The notes beneath the pieces are model-generated. The model worked only from the letters and a program-made list of their open reading frames with translations. It had not been told where the DNA came from and searched no databases. From Siccirubricoccus sp. G192 (GTDB taxonomy: Bacteria > Pseudomonadota > Alphaproteobacteria > Acetobacterales > Acetobacteraceae), in the NCBI RefSeq assembly GCF_019084075.1, contig NZ_JAHREN010000001.1, positions 496,001 through 560,000 on the forward strand: a stretch of DNA of 64,000 nt. Direction: 5' to 3'. Made by a program: the position numbers and the translations under genes. Positions 1-7,324 of this stretch are shown here, in pieces. Position 1 is the first letter of the stretch; each line of letters starts with the position of its first letter.

Positions 1-108
1 CCGCTCGGCGTGGTCTTCCCGCCGCATCTCCGGCTTTCGGTGCGTGGCTATCCCGTCACCTCGGCCGGGATTCTGGTGCGGGCCGGAGATGCCGGAAGCT
101 TTCGTTAA
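1..108 (+). CDS. C-terminal fragment of an unknown protein (runs off window start)
   Basis: Bases 1-105 form 35 open codons with no start, closed by TAA at 106-108, so this is the tail of a gene beginning upstream of the window. The last residues read GILVRAGDAGSFR. I recognise no family from so short a piece, and no Shine-Dalgarno or start codon lies inside the window. Confidence 0.4.
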   Translation, partial: PLGVVFPPHLRLSVRGYPVTSAGILVRAGDAGSFR

Positions 109-194
109 GCGAATTGCGGCAGGATCATGCCGCAACGTCCCGCCGGAACCCGGCCGGCGCGGCGCCGTTGCGGAAGCATCCGACAGAGCCCGCC

Positions 195-275
195 ATGATC
201 CATCACCTGCTGCACCGCCTTCGCCACTGGATGCGCTACCGGCCGGAACGCCGCTACATGCGGCGCCGAAGCTGA
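195..275 (+). CDS. Possible 26-residue basic small protein
   Basis: ATG at 195 opens a 26-codon frame ending TGA at 273-275. The peptide begins MIHHLLHRLRHW and is rich in Arg and His. There is no good Shine-Dalgarno, so on its own it is weak. In its favour, its TGA falls at exactly the same place in the 68-bp repeat starting at 272 as the TGA of yggS does in the other copy (44996-44998). That suggests a real gene end here. Function unknown. Confidence 0.35.
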   Translation: MIHHLLHRLRHWMRYRPERRYMRRRS

Positions 276-339
276 GCGGCCCGGTCGTCCGCAGGCGAAG
301 CCGGAGGGCGTGAATCGGTCCGCAAGATACAAGCGGCCG
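272..339. repeat. 68-bp intergenic repeat, family A, copy 1
   Basis: This segment matches the reverse complement of 44932-44999 at about 62 of 68 positions. Both copies lie between convergent stop codons: here the TGA at 273-275 and the TAG of the minus-strand gene at 340-342. It contains the core GGAGGGCGTGAATCGG and ends in AAGCGGCCG; GCGGCC near the left can pair with GGCCGC at the right. Related shorter pieces occur at 32608-32646 and 41433-41497. Confidence 0.8.
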
Positions 340-630
340 CTACCCCAGCACCTCCCGCAGCCAGGCCTCGCCCTCCGCCGGCAGGCCATGCGTGGCGAGG
401 TCGCCCGGCACGCGCGTCACCAGCAGCATGGAAGGCCGCACCCCCGCCCGCACCAGGCTGCGCCTGAGGTGGTCGCGGAGATAGGCAGGGGAGACCTCGG
501 TGCCGACCAGCACCGCGCCGGAGGCGAGCGGCCAGTGGTCGGGCGCGATCTCGAAGATCGCCTCGAAGAAGGCTTTCTCCGCCTCGGCGGGCAGGCCGTT
601 CAGATCATGCAGGACCAGGCAGAGCGACAT
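340..630 (-). CDS. Hypothetical protein, 96 aa
   Basis: I do not recognise this 96-residue protein, which starts MSLCLVLHDLNGLPAEAEKA. The start at 628-630 is chosen because CTGGAG stands 7 nt before it; a longer in-frame form would begin at 663. It overlaps the last 26 bases of the DUF488 gene upstream, so the two are probably translated together. No signal peptide or membrane segment is visible. Its stop TAG abuts the family A repeat. Cytosolic location is inferred from the absence of a signal. Confidence 0.6.
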   Translation of the reverse strand: MSLCLVLHDLNGLPAEAEKAFFEAIFEIAPDHWPLASGAVLVGTEVSPAYLRDHLRRSLVRAGVRPSMLLVTRVPGDLATHGLPAEGEAWLREVLG

Positions 631-1117
631 CGCGAACTCCAGGATGCAGATGCGTGACCGCAATGCCGCCGCCTACGGCGCCCACGGCGACCGCGGCGAC
701 CGCGGCGACCGCGGCGACGGCTTCGGCCACCAGCGTACGATGGCAATGCGCCGGGTCGGCTTCCAGGCAGAGCAGGCAGACCCGTTCCCGCCGCGCCAGG
801 TCGGCGAGGCCGGCCAGCGCGGCCTGCGCCTCGGTGCCGGCCAGATGGGCGGCGAAGATGCGGTGCATCGCCTCCGGCCGGCCGGCGCGCACCGCGGCGC
901 GGCCCTCGGCAGGGGTGCCGAGCGCGCGCAGGTGCTCATAGCCGATCCCCGCCTCCTCCAGCGCGGCCGAGAGCGCGCGCTTGGCGAAGCCCGGGCGGCG
1001 ACTATTGGCCAGCGCCCGCACATCCACCAGCCGCTGCACCCCCGCCGCGCGCAGGGCCTCGATCAAGGAGGCGGGCGTCGCATCCTCGTAGCCGATCGTC
1101 AGCAGCGGCCGCGTCAT
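605..1117 (-). CDS. DUF488 family protein
   Basis: A 170-residue DUF488 protein. It shows the family N-terminus TIGYEDATPASLIEAL, the VDVRALANSRRPGFAK segment, and the C-terminal signature CLLCLEADPAHCHRTLVAEAV. The biochemical role of the family is not established; members resemble small cysteine- and histidine-containing nucleotide- or metal-handling proteins. The start ATG at 1115-1117 overlaps the maeB stop as ATGA, indicating translational coupling. The C-terminus carries an Ala-Val run (AVAAVAAVAAVAV) encoded by a 9-bp tandem repeat near 690-720, which may vary in length between strains. Confidence 0.85.
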   Translation of the reverse strand: MTRPLLTIGYEDATPASLIEALRAAGVQRLVDVRALANSRRPGFAKRALSAALEEAGIGYEHLRALGTPAEGRAAVRAGRPEAMHRIFAAHLAGTEAQAALAGLADLARRERVCLLCLEADPAHCHRTLVAEAVAAVAAVAAVAVGAVGGGIAVTHLHPGVRDVALPGPA

Positions 1118-3414
1118 CGCGCGATGGCGGCATGCGCGGCGAGGCAGGCCATGTCCAGCAACTGGTTCACCCCGGCATCCACCGGCACGATCTGCACCGG
1201 GCGGCCCATGCCCATCAGCAGCGGCCCGATGGTGGTGGCGCTGGTCAGCCGCGGCACCGACTTGGTCAGGATATGTGCGGCATGCAGCCCCGGCATGACC
1301 AGCACATTGGCCGCGCCGGTAAGGCGGGAGAAGGGATAGAGGCTGGCGCGGAGCGCCGGGTCCAGCGCCACATCCGCCGACATCTCGCCATCATACTCGA
1401 AATCGGTCTGCCGCTCGTCCAGCAGCTTCACCGCCTCGCGCAGGCTGCCGGGGATGGAGCCCTTGGGGTCGCCGAAGGTGGAGAAGGAGAGGAAGGCGAC
1501 GCGCGGCTCATGCCCGAGCCGCCGCGCGGCCGCGGCGGACTGCACCGCGATCTCGGCGAGCGTCGCCGCATCCGGCCGCTCATGGATGGCGGTATCGGCC
1601 ACGAAGACGGTGCCCGAGATGCGGGCCAGCACCAGGGTCAGGCCGAACAGGATCTCGCCCGGCGCCGGGTCGATTGCGGTGCGCACCCCCTCCAGCGCCA
1701 CGGAATAGCTGCGGGTCACGCCGGTCACCAGCGCATCGGCGTCGCCGGTGCCGACCATGCAGGCGGCGAAGACGTTGCGGTCGGTATTGACCAGGCGCTG
1801 GCAGTCGCGGAACAGGAAGCCCTCGCGCTGGCGCTTGGCATAGAGGAATTCGGCATAGCGCCGGTTGCTGTCGGAGAGCCGCGCATTGCGGATCTGGATG
1901 CCATCGGGGAAGGGGATGCCGAGGGCGGCCACCGTCGCCTGGATGCGGTCCTCCCGGCCGACCAGCACCGGCGTGCCGTAACCGGCGTTGCGGAAGGCGA
2001 TGGCGGCGCGGATCACCTTCTCCTCCTCGCCCTCGGCGAAGACCACGGTGCGCGGATTGGCGCGGACGCGCTCATTGATGAGTTCCAGCGCATTCGCCGT
2101 GGCGTCCAGCCGCCCGGTCAGGGCGCGGGCATAGCGCGGCAGGTCGGTGATGGGCTTGCGGGCCACGCCGCTGTCGATCGCCGCCTTGGCGACGGCCACC
2201 GGCACGCGGGAGATCAGCCGGGGGTCGAAGGCATTGGGGATGATGTATTCCGGGCCGTAGCGCAGCGACTTGCCGGCGCCGGCGGTATTCACCTCCTCCG
2301 GCACGTCCTCCCGCGCCAGCAGGGCCAGGGCGCGGGCCGCCGCGATCTTCATCGGGTCGTTGATGGTGCTGGCCCGCACGTCCAGCGCACCCCGGAAGAT
2401 GAAGGGGAAGCCGAGCACATTGTTCACCTGGTTCGGGTAGTCGCTCCGCCCGGTGGCGACGATGCAGTCCGGCCGCGCCGCCCGCGCCTCCTCCGGGGTG
2501 ATCTCGGGGTCGGGATTGGCCATGGCGAAGATGATCGGCCTGTCGGCCATGGCGCGCACCATGTCCTGCGTCACCGCGCCCTTCACCGAGAGGCCGAAGA
2601 AGACATCGGCGCCCTCCAGCGCCTGGGTCAGGCTGCGCGCCTTGGTCTCCACCGCATGGGCGGATTTCCACTGGTTCATGCCCTCGGTGCGGCCGCGGTA
2701 GAGCACGCCCTTGGTGTCGCACATGATGATGTTCTCGGGCCGCATGCCCATGGCGCGCAGCAGCTCGGCGCAGGCGATCGCCGCGGAGCCGGCGCCGTTG
2801 ATGACCAGGCGCGTGTCCTTCAGGTCGCGCCCCGTCAGGTGCGCCGCATTGATGAGCCCGGCGGCGGCGACGATGGCGGTGCCGTGCTGGTCGTCATGGA
2901 AAACCGGGATGTCCATCAGCTCGCGCAGGCGCTGCTCGATGACGAAGCATTCCGGCGCCTTGATGTCCTCGAGGTTGATGCCGCCGAAGGAGGGGCCGAG
3001 GAAGCGCACGGCATTGACGAAGGCATCCGCATCCTCCGTATCGATGCAGAGGTCCATGCCGTCCACATCGGCGAAGCGCTTGAACAGCGCGACCTTGCCC
3101 TCCATGACAGGCTTCGAGGCCAGCGCGCCGAGATTGCCGAGGCCCAGCACCGCCGTGCCGTTCGACACCACCGCCACGAAATTGCCCTTGCTGGTGTAGT
3201 CGTAGGCCAGCGAGGGATCGCGGTGGATGTGCAGGCAGGGTTCCGCGACACCGGGCGAATAGGCCAGCGACAGGTCGCGGGCGGTGACCAGCGGCTTGGT
3301 CAGCCGGGTCTCCAGCTTGCCCGGCCGGCCCTCGGCATGCATCGCCAGGGCTTCCTCGGGCGTCACGCGCGCGGTTCGGGTATCGCTCAGGTGGGCCGTC
3401 TTGGCGTCATCCAT
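1114..3414 (-). CDS. maeB: NADP-dependent malic enzyme with phosphotransacetylase-like C-terminal domain
   Basis: A 766-residue malic enzyme, converting malate to pyruvate and CO2 with NADP reduction in the cytosol. Residues 1-430 are the malic domain, with SLAYSPGVAEPC near 49-60 and the nucleotide loop VINGAGSAAIACAELL. Residues 440-766 resemble phosphate acetyltransferase (ALVTGVTRSYSVAL; PGEILFGLTLVLAR), which in MaeB enzymes is regulatory rather than catalytic. Length fits the family (E. coli MaeB is about 759 aa). I start at MDDAKTAHL (3412-3414); a longer frame to 3462 has an unlikely leader. It overlaps the DUF488 start by 4 bp. Confidence 0.93.
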   Translation of the reverse strand: MDDAKTAHLSDTRTARVTPEEALAMHAEGRPGKLETRLTKPLVTARDLSLAYSPGVAEPCLHIHRDPSLAYDYTSKGNFVAVVSNGTAVLGLGNLGALASKPVMEGKVALFKRFADVDGMDLCIDTEDADAFVNAVRFLGPSFGGINLEDIKAPECFVIEQRLRELMDIPVFHDDQHGTAIVAAAGLINAAHLTGRDLKDTRLVINGAGSAAIACAELLRAMGMRPENIIMCDTKGVLYRGRTEGMNQWKSAHAVETKARSLTQALEGADVFFGLSVKGAVTQDMVRAMADRPIIFAMANPDPEITPEEARAARPDCIVATGRSDYPNQVNNVLGFPFIFRGALDVRASTINDPMKIAAARALALLAREDVPEEVNTAGAGKSLRYGPEYIIPNAFDPRLISRVPVAVAKAAIDSGVARKPITDLPRYARALTGRLDATANALELINERVRANPRTVVFAEGEEEKVIRAAIAFRNAGYGTPVLVGREDRIQATVAALGIPFPDGIQIRNARLSDSNRRYAEFLYAKRQREGFLFRDCQRLVNTDRNVFAACMVGTGDADALVTGVTRSYSVALEGVRTAIDPAPGEILFGLTLVLARISGTVFVADTAIHERPDAATLAEIAVQSAAAARRLGHEPRVAFLSFSTFGDPKGSIPGSLREAVKLLDERQTDFEYDGEMSADVALDPALRASLYPFSRLTGAANVLVMPGLHAAHILTKSVPRLTSATTIGPLLMGMGRPVQIVPVDAGVNQLLDMACLAAHAAIAR

Positions 3415-3683
3415 GGTCGTTGTTCCTGGCTCCCGAATTGCCCGGCATGGCCGCTGCGGCACGGCTCTCCGGGGTGCCAGTGTTGCAGCCGGGGGGGCTC
3501 AGGGGAAGGCCGCCGTCGCGCGGCGGCGAAGCGGGGCCGGGCGCCGGTTCAGGGCGGGCCGTTGCGTGCCGCCGGCCTGGGTTTGGCGCATCCTCCGGCC
3601 GGTCGCCCGGGGGATGCGCCAGGGGGAAGTCCGGGGGAAATACCGTGGACCGGCCTCGCCGCCGTGGCCTGGCGAAGCCCGGC

Positions 3684-3941
3684 CTAATGGCTTGCGGCGC
3701 TGAGAAGCAACTCGGGATTGGCCTGCGCCACGGGAAGCTCACTACGCTGCGAGGCGACGACCTGCCCGATGACCAGCAGGGCAAGGAGTGCCAGCGCCCA
3801 GCGCAGGGGATGGCGGGGTTGCCCATCCGCCCCGCGCAGGTCGCTGAAGTCGTGCAGTTCGGGGCTCCGCAGGGCGGAATTGCCGCCCGCCTTCCATGGG
3901 GTCTGCTGGCGCATGGTCGGGCCAGGGTGATGGATCGTCAT
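3684..3941 (-). CDS. Small single-pass membrane protein, 85 aa
   Basis: A small unknown protein starting MTIHHPGPTMRQQTPW at 3939-3941, with GGAGG 9 nt upstream supporting the start. One hydrophobic segment (WALALLALLVIGQVVA) lies near residues 47-62, preceded by a charged N-terminal half and followed by a short polar tail, so a single transmembrane helix is likely. The longer in-frame form reaching 4043 is Arg-rich and looks untranslated. No family recognised. About 270 bases separate its stop from the maeB start; I see no gene in them. Confidence 0.55.
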   Translation of the reverse strand: MTIHHPGPTMRQQTPWKAGGNSALRSPELHDFSDLRGADGQPRHPLRWALALLALLVIGQVVASQRSELPVAQANPELLLSAASH

Positions 3942-4149
3942 GTCCGGTGTCCTCCGCCGTGCTGTTCGCCGGCACTCGCCGATGGGGCGCTCGATCGGGC
4001 CTCGGTGCGGTGGTCGTGCCCCCATTCGCCCCGCAGGCCGCATGATGCGGCGCCACGGGTGCGGATGGGTTCGCCCTCAGACGAAGCGCACCCTAGATTG
4101 CGCCGCGATCTCCGGCGGCCTCGGCGCGCCCGCGGTCCGGCCCGCGCGG

Positions 4150-4446
4150 TGGAAATGCCGTGGCGCATCGGCAGCGAGGTCGTGGCCATCCGCCCGGTGC
4201 TGCTGGTCAATACCGCGGAGAGCCTGCGCGCGGCCGCCATCGCCGGCATCGGGCCGGTGCCGGTGCCGACCGGGTGGTGGCGGATGCGCTCGCCGCCGGG
4301 CGCCTGGTGCGCGTGCTCGGCCAGCACGAGACGCCGGTGAGCGGCATCCATGCGGTCCATCCCACCAACCGGCTGCTCACCCCCGTCGTCCGCGCCTTCC
4401 TGGACCACATGCTGCGCGACCGCGGCGTGCCGCCATGGCAGGGATC
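4150..4446 (+). pseudogene. LysR-type regulator relic (effector-binding C-terminus only)
   Basis: Two frames read together give the end of a LysR substrate-binding domain: MPWRIGSEVVAIRPVLLVNT then AESLRAAAIAGIG in one frame, followed after about 4265 by VVADALAAGRLVRVLGQHE and HPTNRLLTPVVRAFLDH in the other. One base appears to be missing near the CCGGTGCCGACCGGG stretch. No helix-turn-helix is present upstream, so most of the gene is gone and the fragment should be inactive. The second frame runs into mutS without a stop, which can mislead mutS start prediction. Confidence 0.65.
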
Positions 4447-4543
4447 ATCCGGGCCGGCGCAGGCGCCGGGCCATCGTTTTCGCGGGCAGCCCTGCTGCTT
4501 CGGGTGTTTCCACCCGCGGCGATGCTGCTCTAGGAAGGCCGGG

Positions 4544-7324
4544 ATGGATCATTCCTCCCCGCCCGATGGCAGGCGGCCGCTTTCCGCCGAGGGCGCCTCG
4601 CCCGCCATCGCCCAGTGGTTCGCTGCCAAGGCGCAGCACCCGGATGCGCTGCTCTTCTTCCGCATGGGCGATTTCTTCGAATTGTTCTTTGCCGATGCGG
4701 AAGCGGCGGCGGCGGCGCTGGATATCGCGCTGACCTATCGCGGGGAGCATCAGGGCCAGCGTGTCGCGATGTGCGGCGTCCCCGCCCATAGCCATGAAAG
4801 CTACCTCGCCCGCCTGATCCGCCGCGGCTTCCGGGTGGCGATCTGCGAGCAGATGGAGACGCCGGAGGAAGCCAGGCGCCGCAAGGCCCCGACCCTGCGT
4901 CGGGAGGTGGTGCGGCTGGTGACGCCCGGCACCATCACCGAGGAGACCCTGCTGGAGGCCGCCCGCCCTGCCTGGCTGCTGGCCCTGGCGCCGGGCGGGG
5001 AGGGGGAGCTTGGCGCCGCCTGGCTCGATGTCTCGACCGGTGGCTTCGAGACGGAGAGCCTGGCGCGCGCCGATCTCGGCGCCCTGCTGGCCCGGCTGGA
5101 GCCGGCCGAGGTGCTGGCGCCGCCGCCGCTCGCCGGCGACCCGGCGCTGGCCGGCGCCCGCGTCTCGGAGGCCGCATTGCCACGCGACGGCGCCCGGCTG
5201 GTGGCGGAGGCCTTCGGCGTCGCCACCCTGGAAGGCTTCGGGCAATTCGGCCCGGCCGAGGTCGCGGCGGCGGCCATGGCGCTCGACTATGTCCGCACCA
5301 CCCAGCGCGGCGCCTTGCCGCACCTGTCCCCTCCCGTGCCACGCGGCGCCGAGGGTGTGCTGGAGATGGACGCCGCCACCCGCCGCAGCCTGGAGATCCT
5401 GCGGGCCGAAAGGGGCGGGGCGAAGGACTGCCTGCTCGGCGCCGTGGACCGCACCATCACCGCCGCCGGCGCCCGCGAGCTGGCCGCCCGCCTGGCCGGC
5501 CCGCTGGCCGAGGCCGAACCGATCGCCTCCCGGCACGATGCGGTCTCCGCCCTGCTGGCCGCGGCGCCGCTCCGCGCCGCCATCCGCGCGGCGCTGCGCG
5601 GCGCCCCGGACATGGCCCGCGCCCTGGCCCGGCTCTCGCTCGACCGTTTCGCGCCGCGCGATCTGGCGGCGGTCCGGGACGGGCTGGCCCGCGCCGCCGC
5701 CATCGCGGAGGCGCTGGTGGAACCCGGCGGCCTCGCCGCCGTACCGCCGCTGTTGCAGGAGGCGGGGCGGGCGCTCCGGCCGGCCAGGGACCCGGCGCCC
5801 GAACTCGCCCGCGCGCTCGCTGAGACCCTACCGGCGCGGCTGGAGGAGCCGGGCCTGGTCGCGCCGGGCTATGACGGCCAGCTCGATGCGCTGCGGCGGC
5901 TGCGGGACGATGCGCGCGGCGCCATCGCCGCCTTGCAGCTCGACCTGGCGCAGGCCTGGGGCGTCGCGAGCCTGAAGATCCGCCACCACCAGCAATTCGG
6001 CTATCTGGCGGAACTGCCCGCCGCGGCGGGGGAGAAGCTGCTGCGCGACGCCCCGGCCAAGGCCACGGGCGAATTCGCCCCGGTGCACCGCCAGACCATG
6101 GCGAATGGCCACCGCTTCACCTGCGCGGCGCTGGCCGGGCTCGACCGCCGCCTGGCCGAGGCGGCGGAGGGGGCGGCGAAGCGGGAGAGGCTGATCGCCC
6201 GCCACCTGCGCGAGCTTTGCCTCGCCGCCGCGCCCGGCATCACCCGGGCGGCGGCGGCACTGGCGGCGCTCGATGTGCATGCCGCCGCCGCCGAGCTGGC
6301 CGCCGAGGGCGGCTGGTGCCGGCCGGAGATCACGGAGCGGTCGGATTTCGCCGTCACCGCCGGCCGCCACCCGGTGGTGATGGCGGCGCTGGCCCGCAAC
6401 CGCGGCCCGGCCTTCGTGCCGAACGACTGCGACCTCTCGCCGGGGCGGCGGCTCTGCCTGCTCACCGGCCCGAACATGGCCGGCAAATCCACCTTCCTGC
6501 GGCAGAACGCGCTTTTCGTGGTGCTGGCCCAGGCCGGGTTCTTCGTCCCCGCCGAGGCGGCGCGGCTCGGCCTGGTGGACAGATTGTTCTCTCGTGTCGG
6601 GGCCGCCGATGACATTGCCGGCGGACGCTCCACATTCATGGTGGAGATGGCCGAGACGGCGGCGATCCTGAACCGGGCTGGCCCGCGCAGCCTGGTGGTG
6701 CTGGATGAGGTCGGGCGCGGCACCGCCACCTGGGACGGTCTGGCGATCGCCTGGGCGGTGCTGGAGGCGCTGCACGACCGCATCCGCGCCCGCACCATCT
6801 TTGCCACGCATTTCCACGAATTGACGGCGCTCGCGGGCAAGCTGCCGGAATTGGCGCCCGCCACCATGCGGGTCCGGGAATGGAAGGGAGAGGTGGTGTT
6901 CCTGCACAGTGTCGCGCCGGGGGTGGCCGAGCGGAGCTGGGGGCTGCATGTGGCCCGGCTCGCCGGCGTGCCGCGCGCCGTGCTCACCCGCGGCGCGGCG
7001 GTGCTGGCGGCGCTGGAGGCGCGGGCCCGCGGCCTCGACCCGCTTTCCGATGAGCTGCCGCTCTTCGCCAGGCCCGCCACGCCCCTGGGCACGCCCCTGG
7101 CCGGGGCCGCCCCGCTGCCTGACCCACACCCCGTCCTGGCGGCGCTGGCCGCGCTCGACCCCGATGCGCTGTCGCCACGGGAGGCGCAGGCGGCGCTCTA
7201 CCGGCTCCGCACCCTGCTGGAGGCCGATACCGTGGCCGGCGGAGCGGCGGCGCAAGGTGGGACACCAGCATTTGAGGATGGTGCTGTCCCCCGCGCGCCA
7301 CAGGGACTAGGCTGTCCTGAATGA
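4544..7324 (+). CDS. mutS: DNA mismatch repair protein MutS
   Basis: A 926-residue mismatch sensor ATPase that binds mispairs and recruits MutL. The mismatch-reading motif RMGDFFELF lies near residue 45. Walker A (GPNMAGKST) is near 641, followed by TFMVEMAETAAIL, Walker B (LVVLDEVGRGT) and ATHFHELTAL. I start at MDHSSPPDGR (4544), preceded by AGGA at 4532-4535; the open frame extends to 4160 only because it runs through a LysR relic. The length is slightly above the 850-880 usual, owing to C-terminal additions. The stop overlaps the glnD start (ATGA). The gene appears intact, which matters for the slippage question raised by the frameshifts elsewhere. Confidence 0.97.
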   Translation: MDHSSPPDGRRPLSAEGASPAIAQWFAAKAQHPDALLFFRMGDFFELFFADAEAAAAALDIALTYRGEHQGQRVAMCGVPAHSHESYLARLIRRGFRVAICEQMETPEEARRRKAPTLRREVVRLVTPGTITEETLLEAARPAWLLALAPGGEGELGAAWLDVSTGGFETESLARADLGALLARLEPAEVLAPPPLAGDPALAGARVSEAALPRDGARLVAEAFGVATLEGFGQFGPAEVAAAAMALDYVRTTQRGALPHLSPPVPRGAEGVLEMDAATRRSLEILRAERGGAKDCLLGAVDRTITAAGARELAARLAGPLAEAEPIASRHDAVSALLAAAPLRAAIRAALRGAPDMARALARLSLDRFAPRDLAAVRDGLARAAAIAEALVEPGGLAAVPPLLQEAGRALRPARDPAPELARALAETLPARLEEPGLVAPGYDGQLDALRRLRDDARGAIAALQLDLAQAWGVASLKIRHHQQFGYLAELPAAAGEKLLRDAPAKATGEFAPVHRQTMANGHRFTCAALAGLDRRLAEAAEGAAKRERLIARHLRELCLAAAPGITRAAAALAALDVHAAAAELAAEGGWCRPEITERSDFAVTAGRHPVVMAALARNRGPAFVPNDCDLSPGRRLCLLTGPNMAGKSTFLRQNALFVVLAQAGFFVPAEAARLGLVDRLFSRVGAADDIAGGRSTFMVEMAETAAILNRAGPRSLVVLDEVGRGTATWDGLAIAWAVLEALHDRIRARTIFATHFHELTALAGKLPELAPATMRVREWKGEVVFLHSVAPGVAERSWGLHVARLAGVPRAVLTRGAAVLAALEARARGLDPLSDELPLFARPATPLGTPLAGAAPLPDPHPVLAALAALDPDALSPREAQAALYRLRTLLEADTVAGGAAAQGGTPAFEDGAVPRAPQGLGCPE

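Noticed and set aside
1132..3687. 851-codon plus-strand open frame opposite maeB
   Set aside because: It is antisense to a clear malic enzyme, its translation has no family features and is rich in Arg, Gly and His; GC-rich DNA gives long false frames.
4160..4543. N-terminal extension of MutS by 128 residues
   Set aside because: The extension is the tail of a LysR relic in the same frame; the MutS N-terminus and a ribosome site are at 4544.
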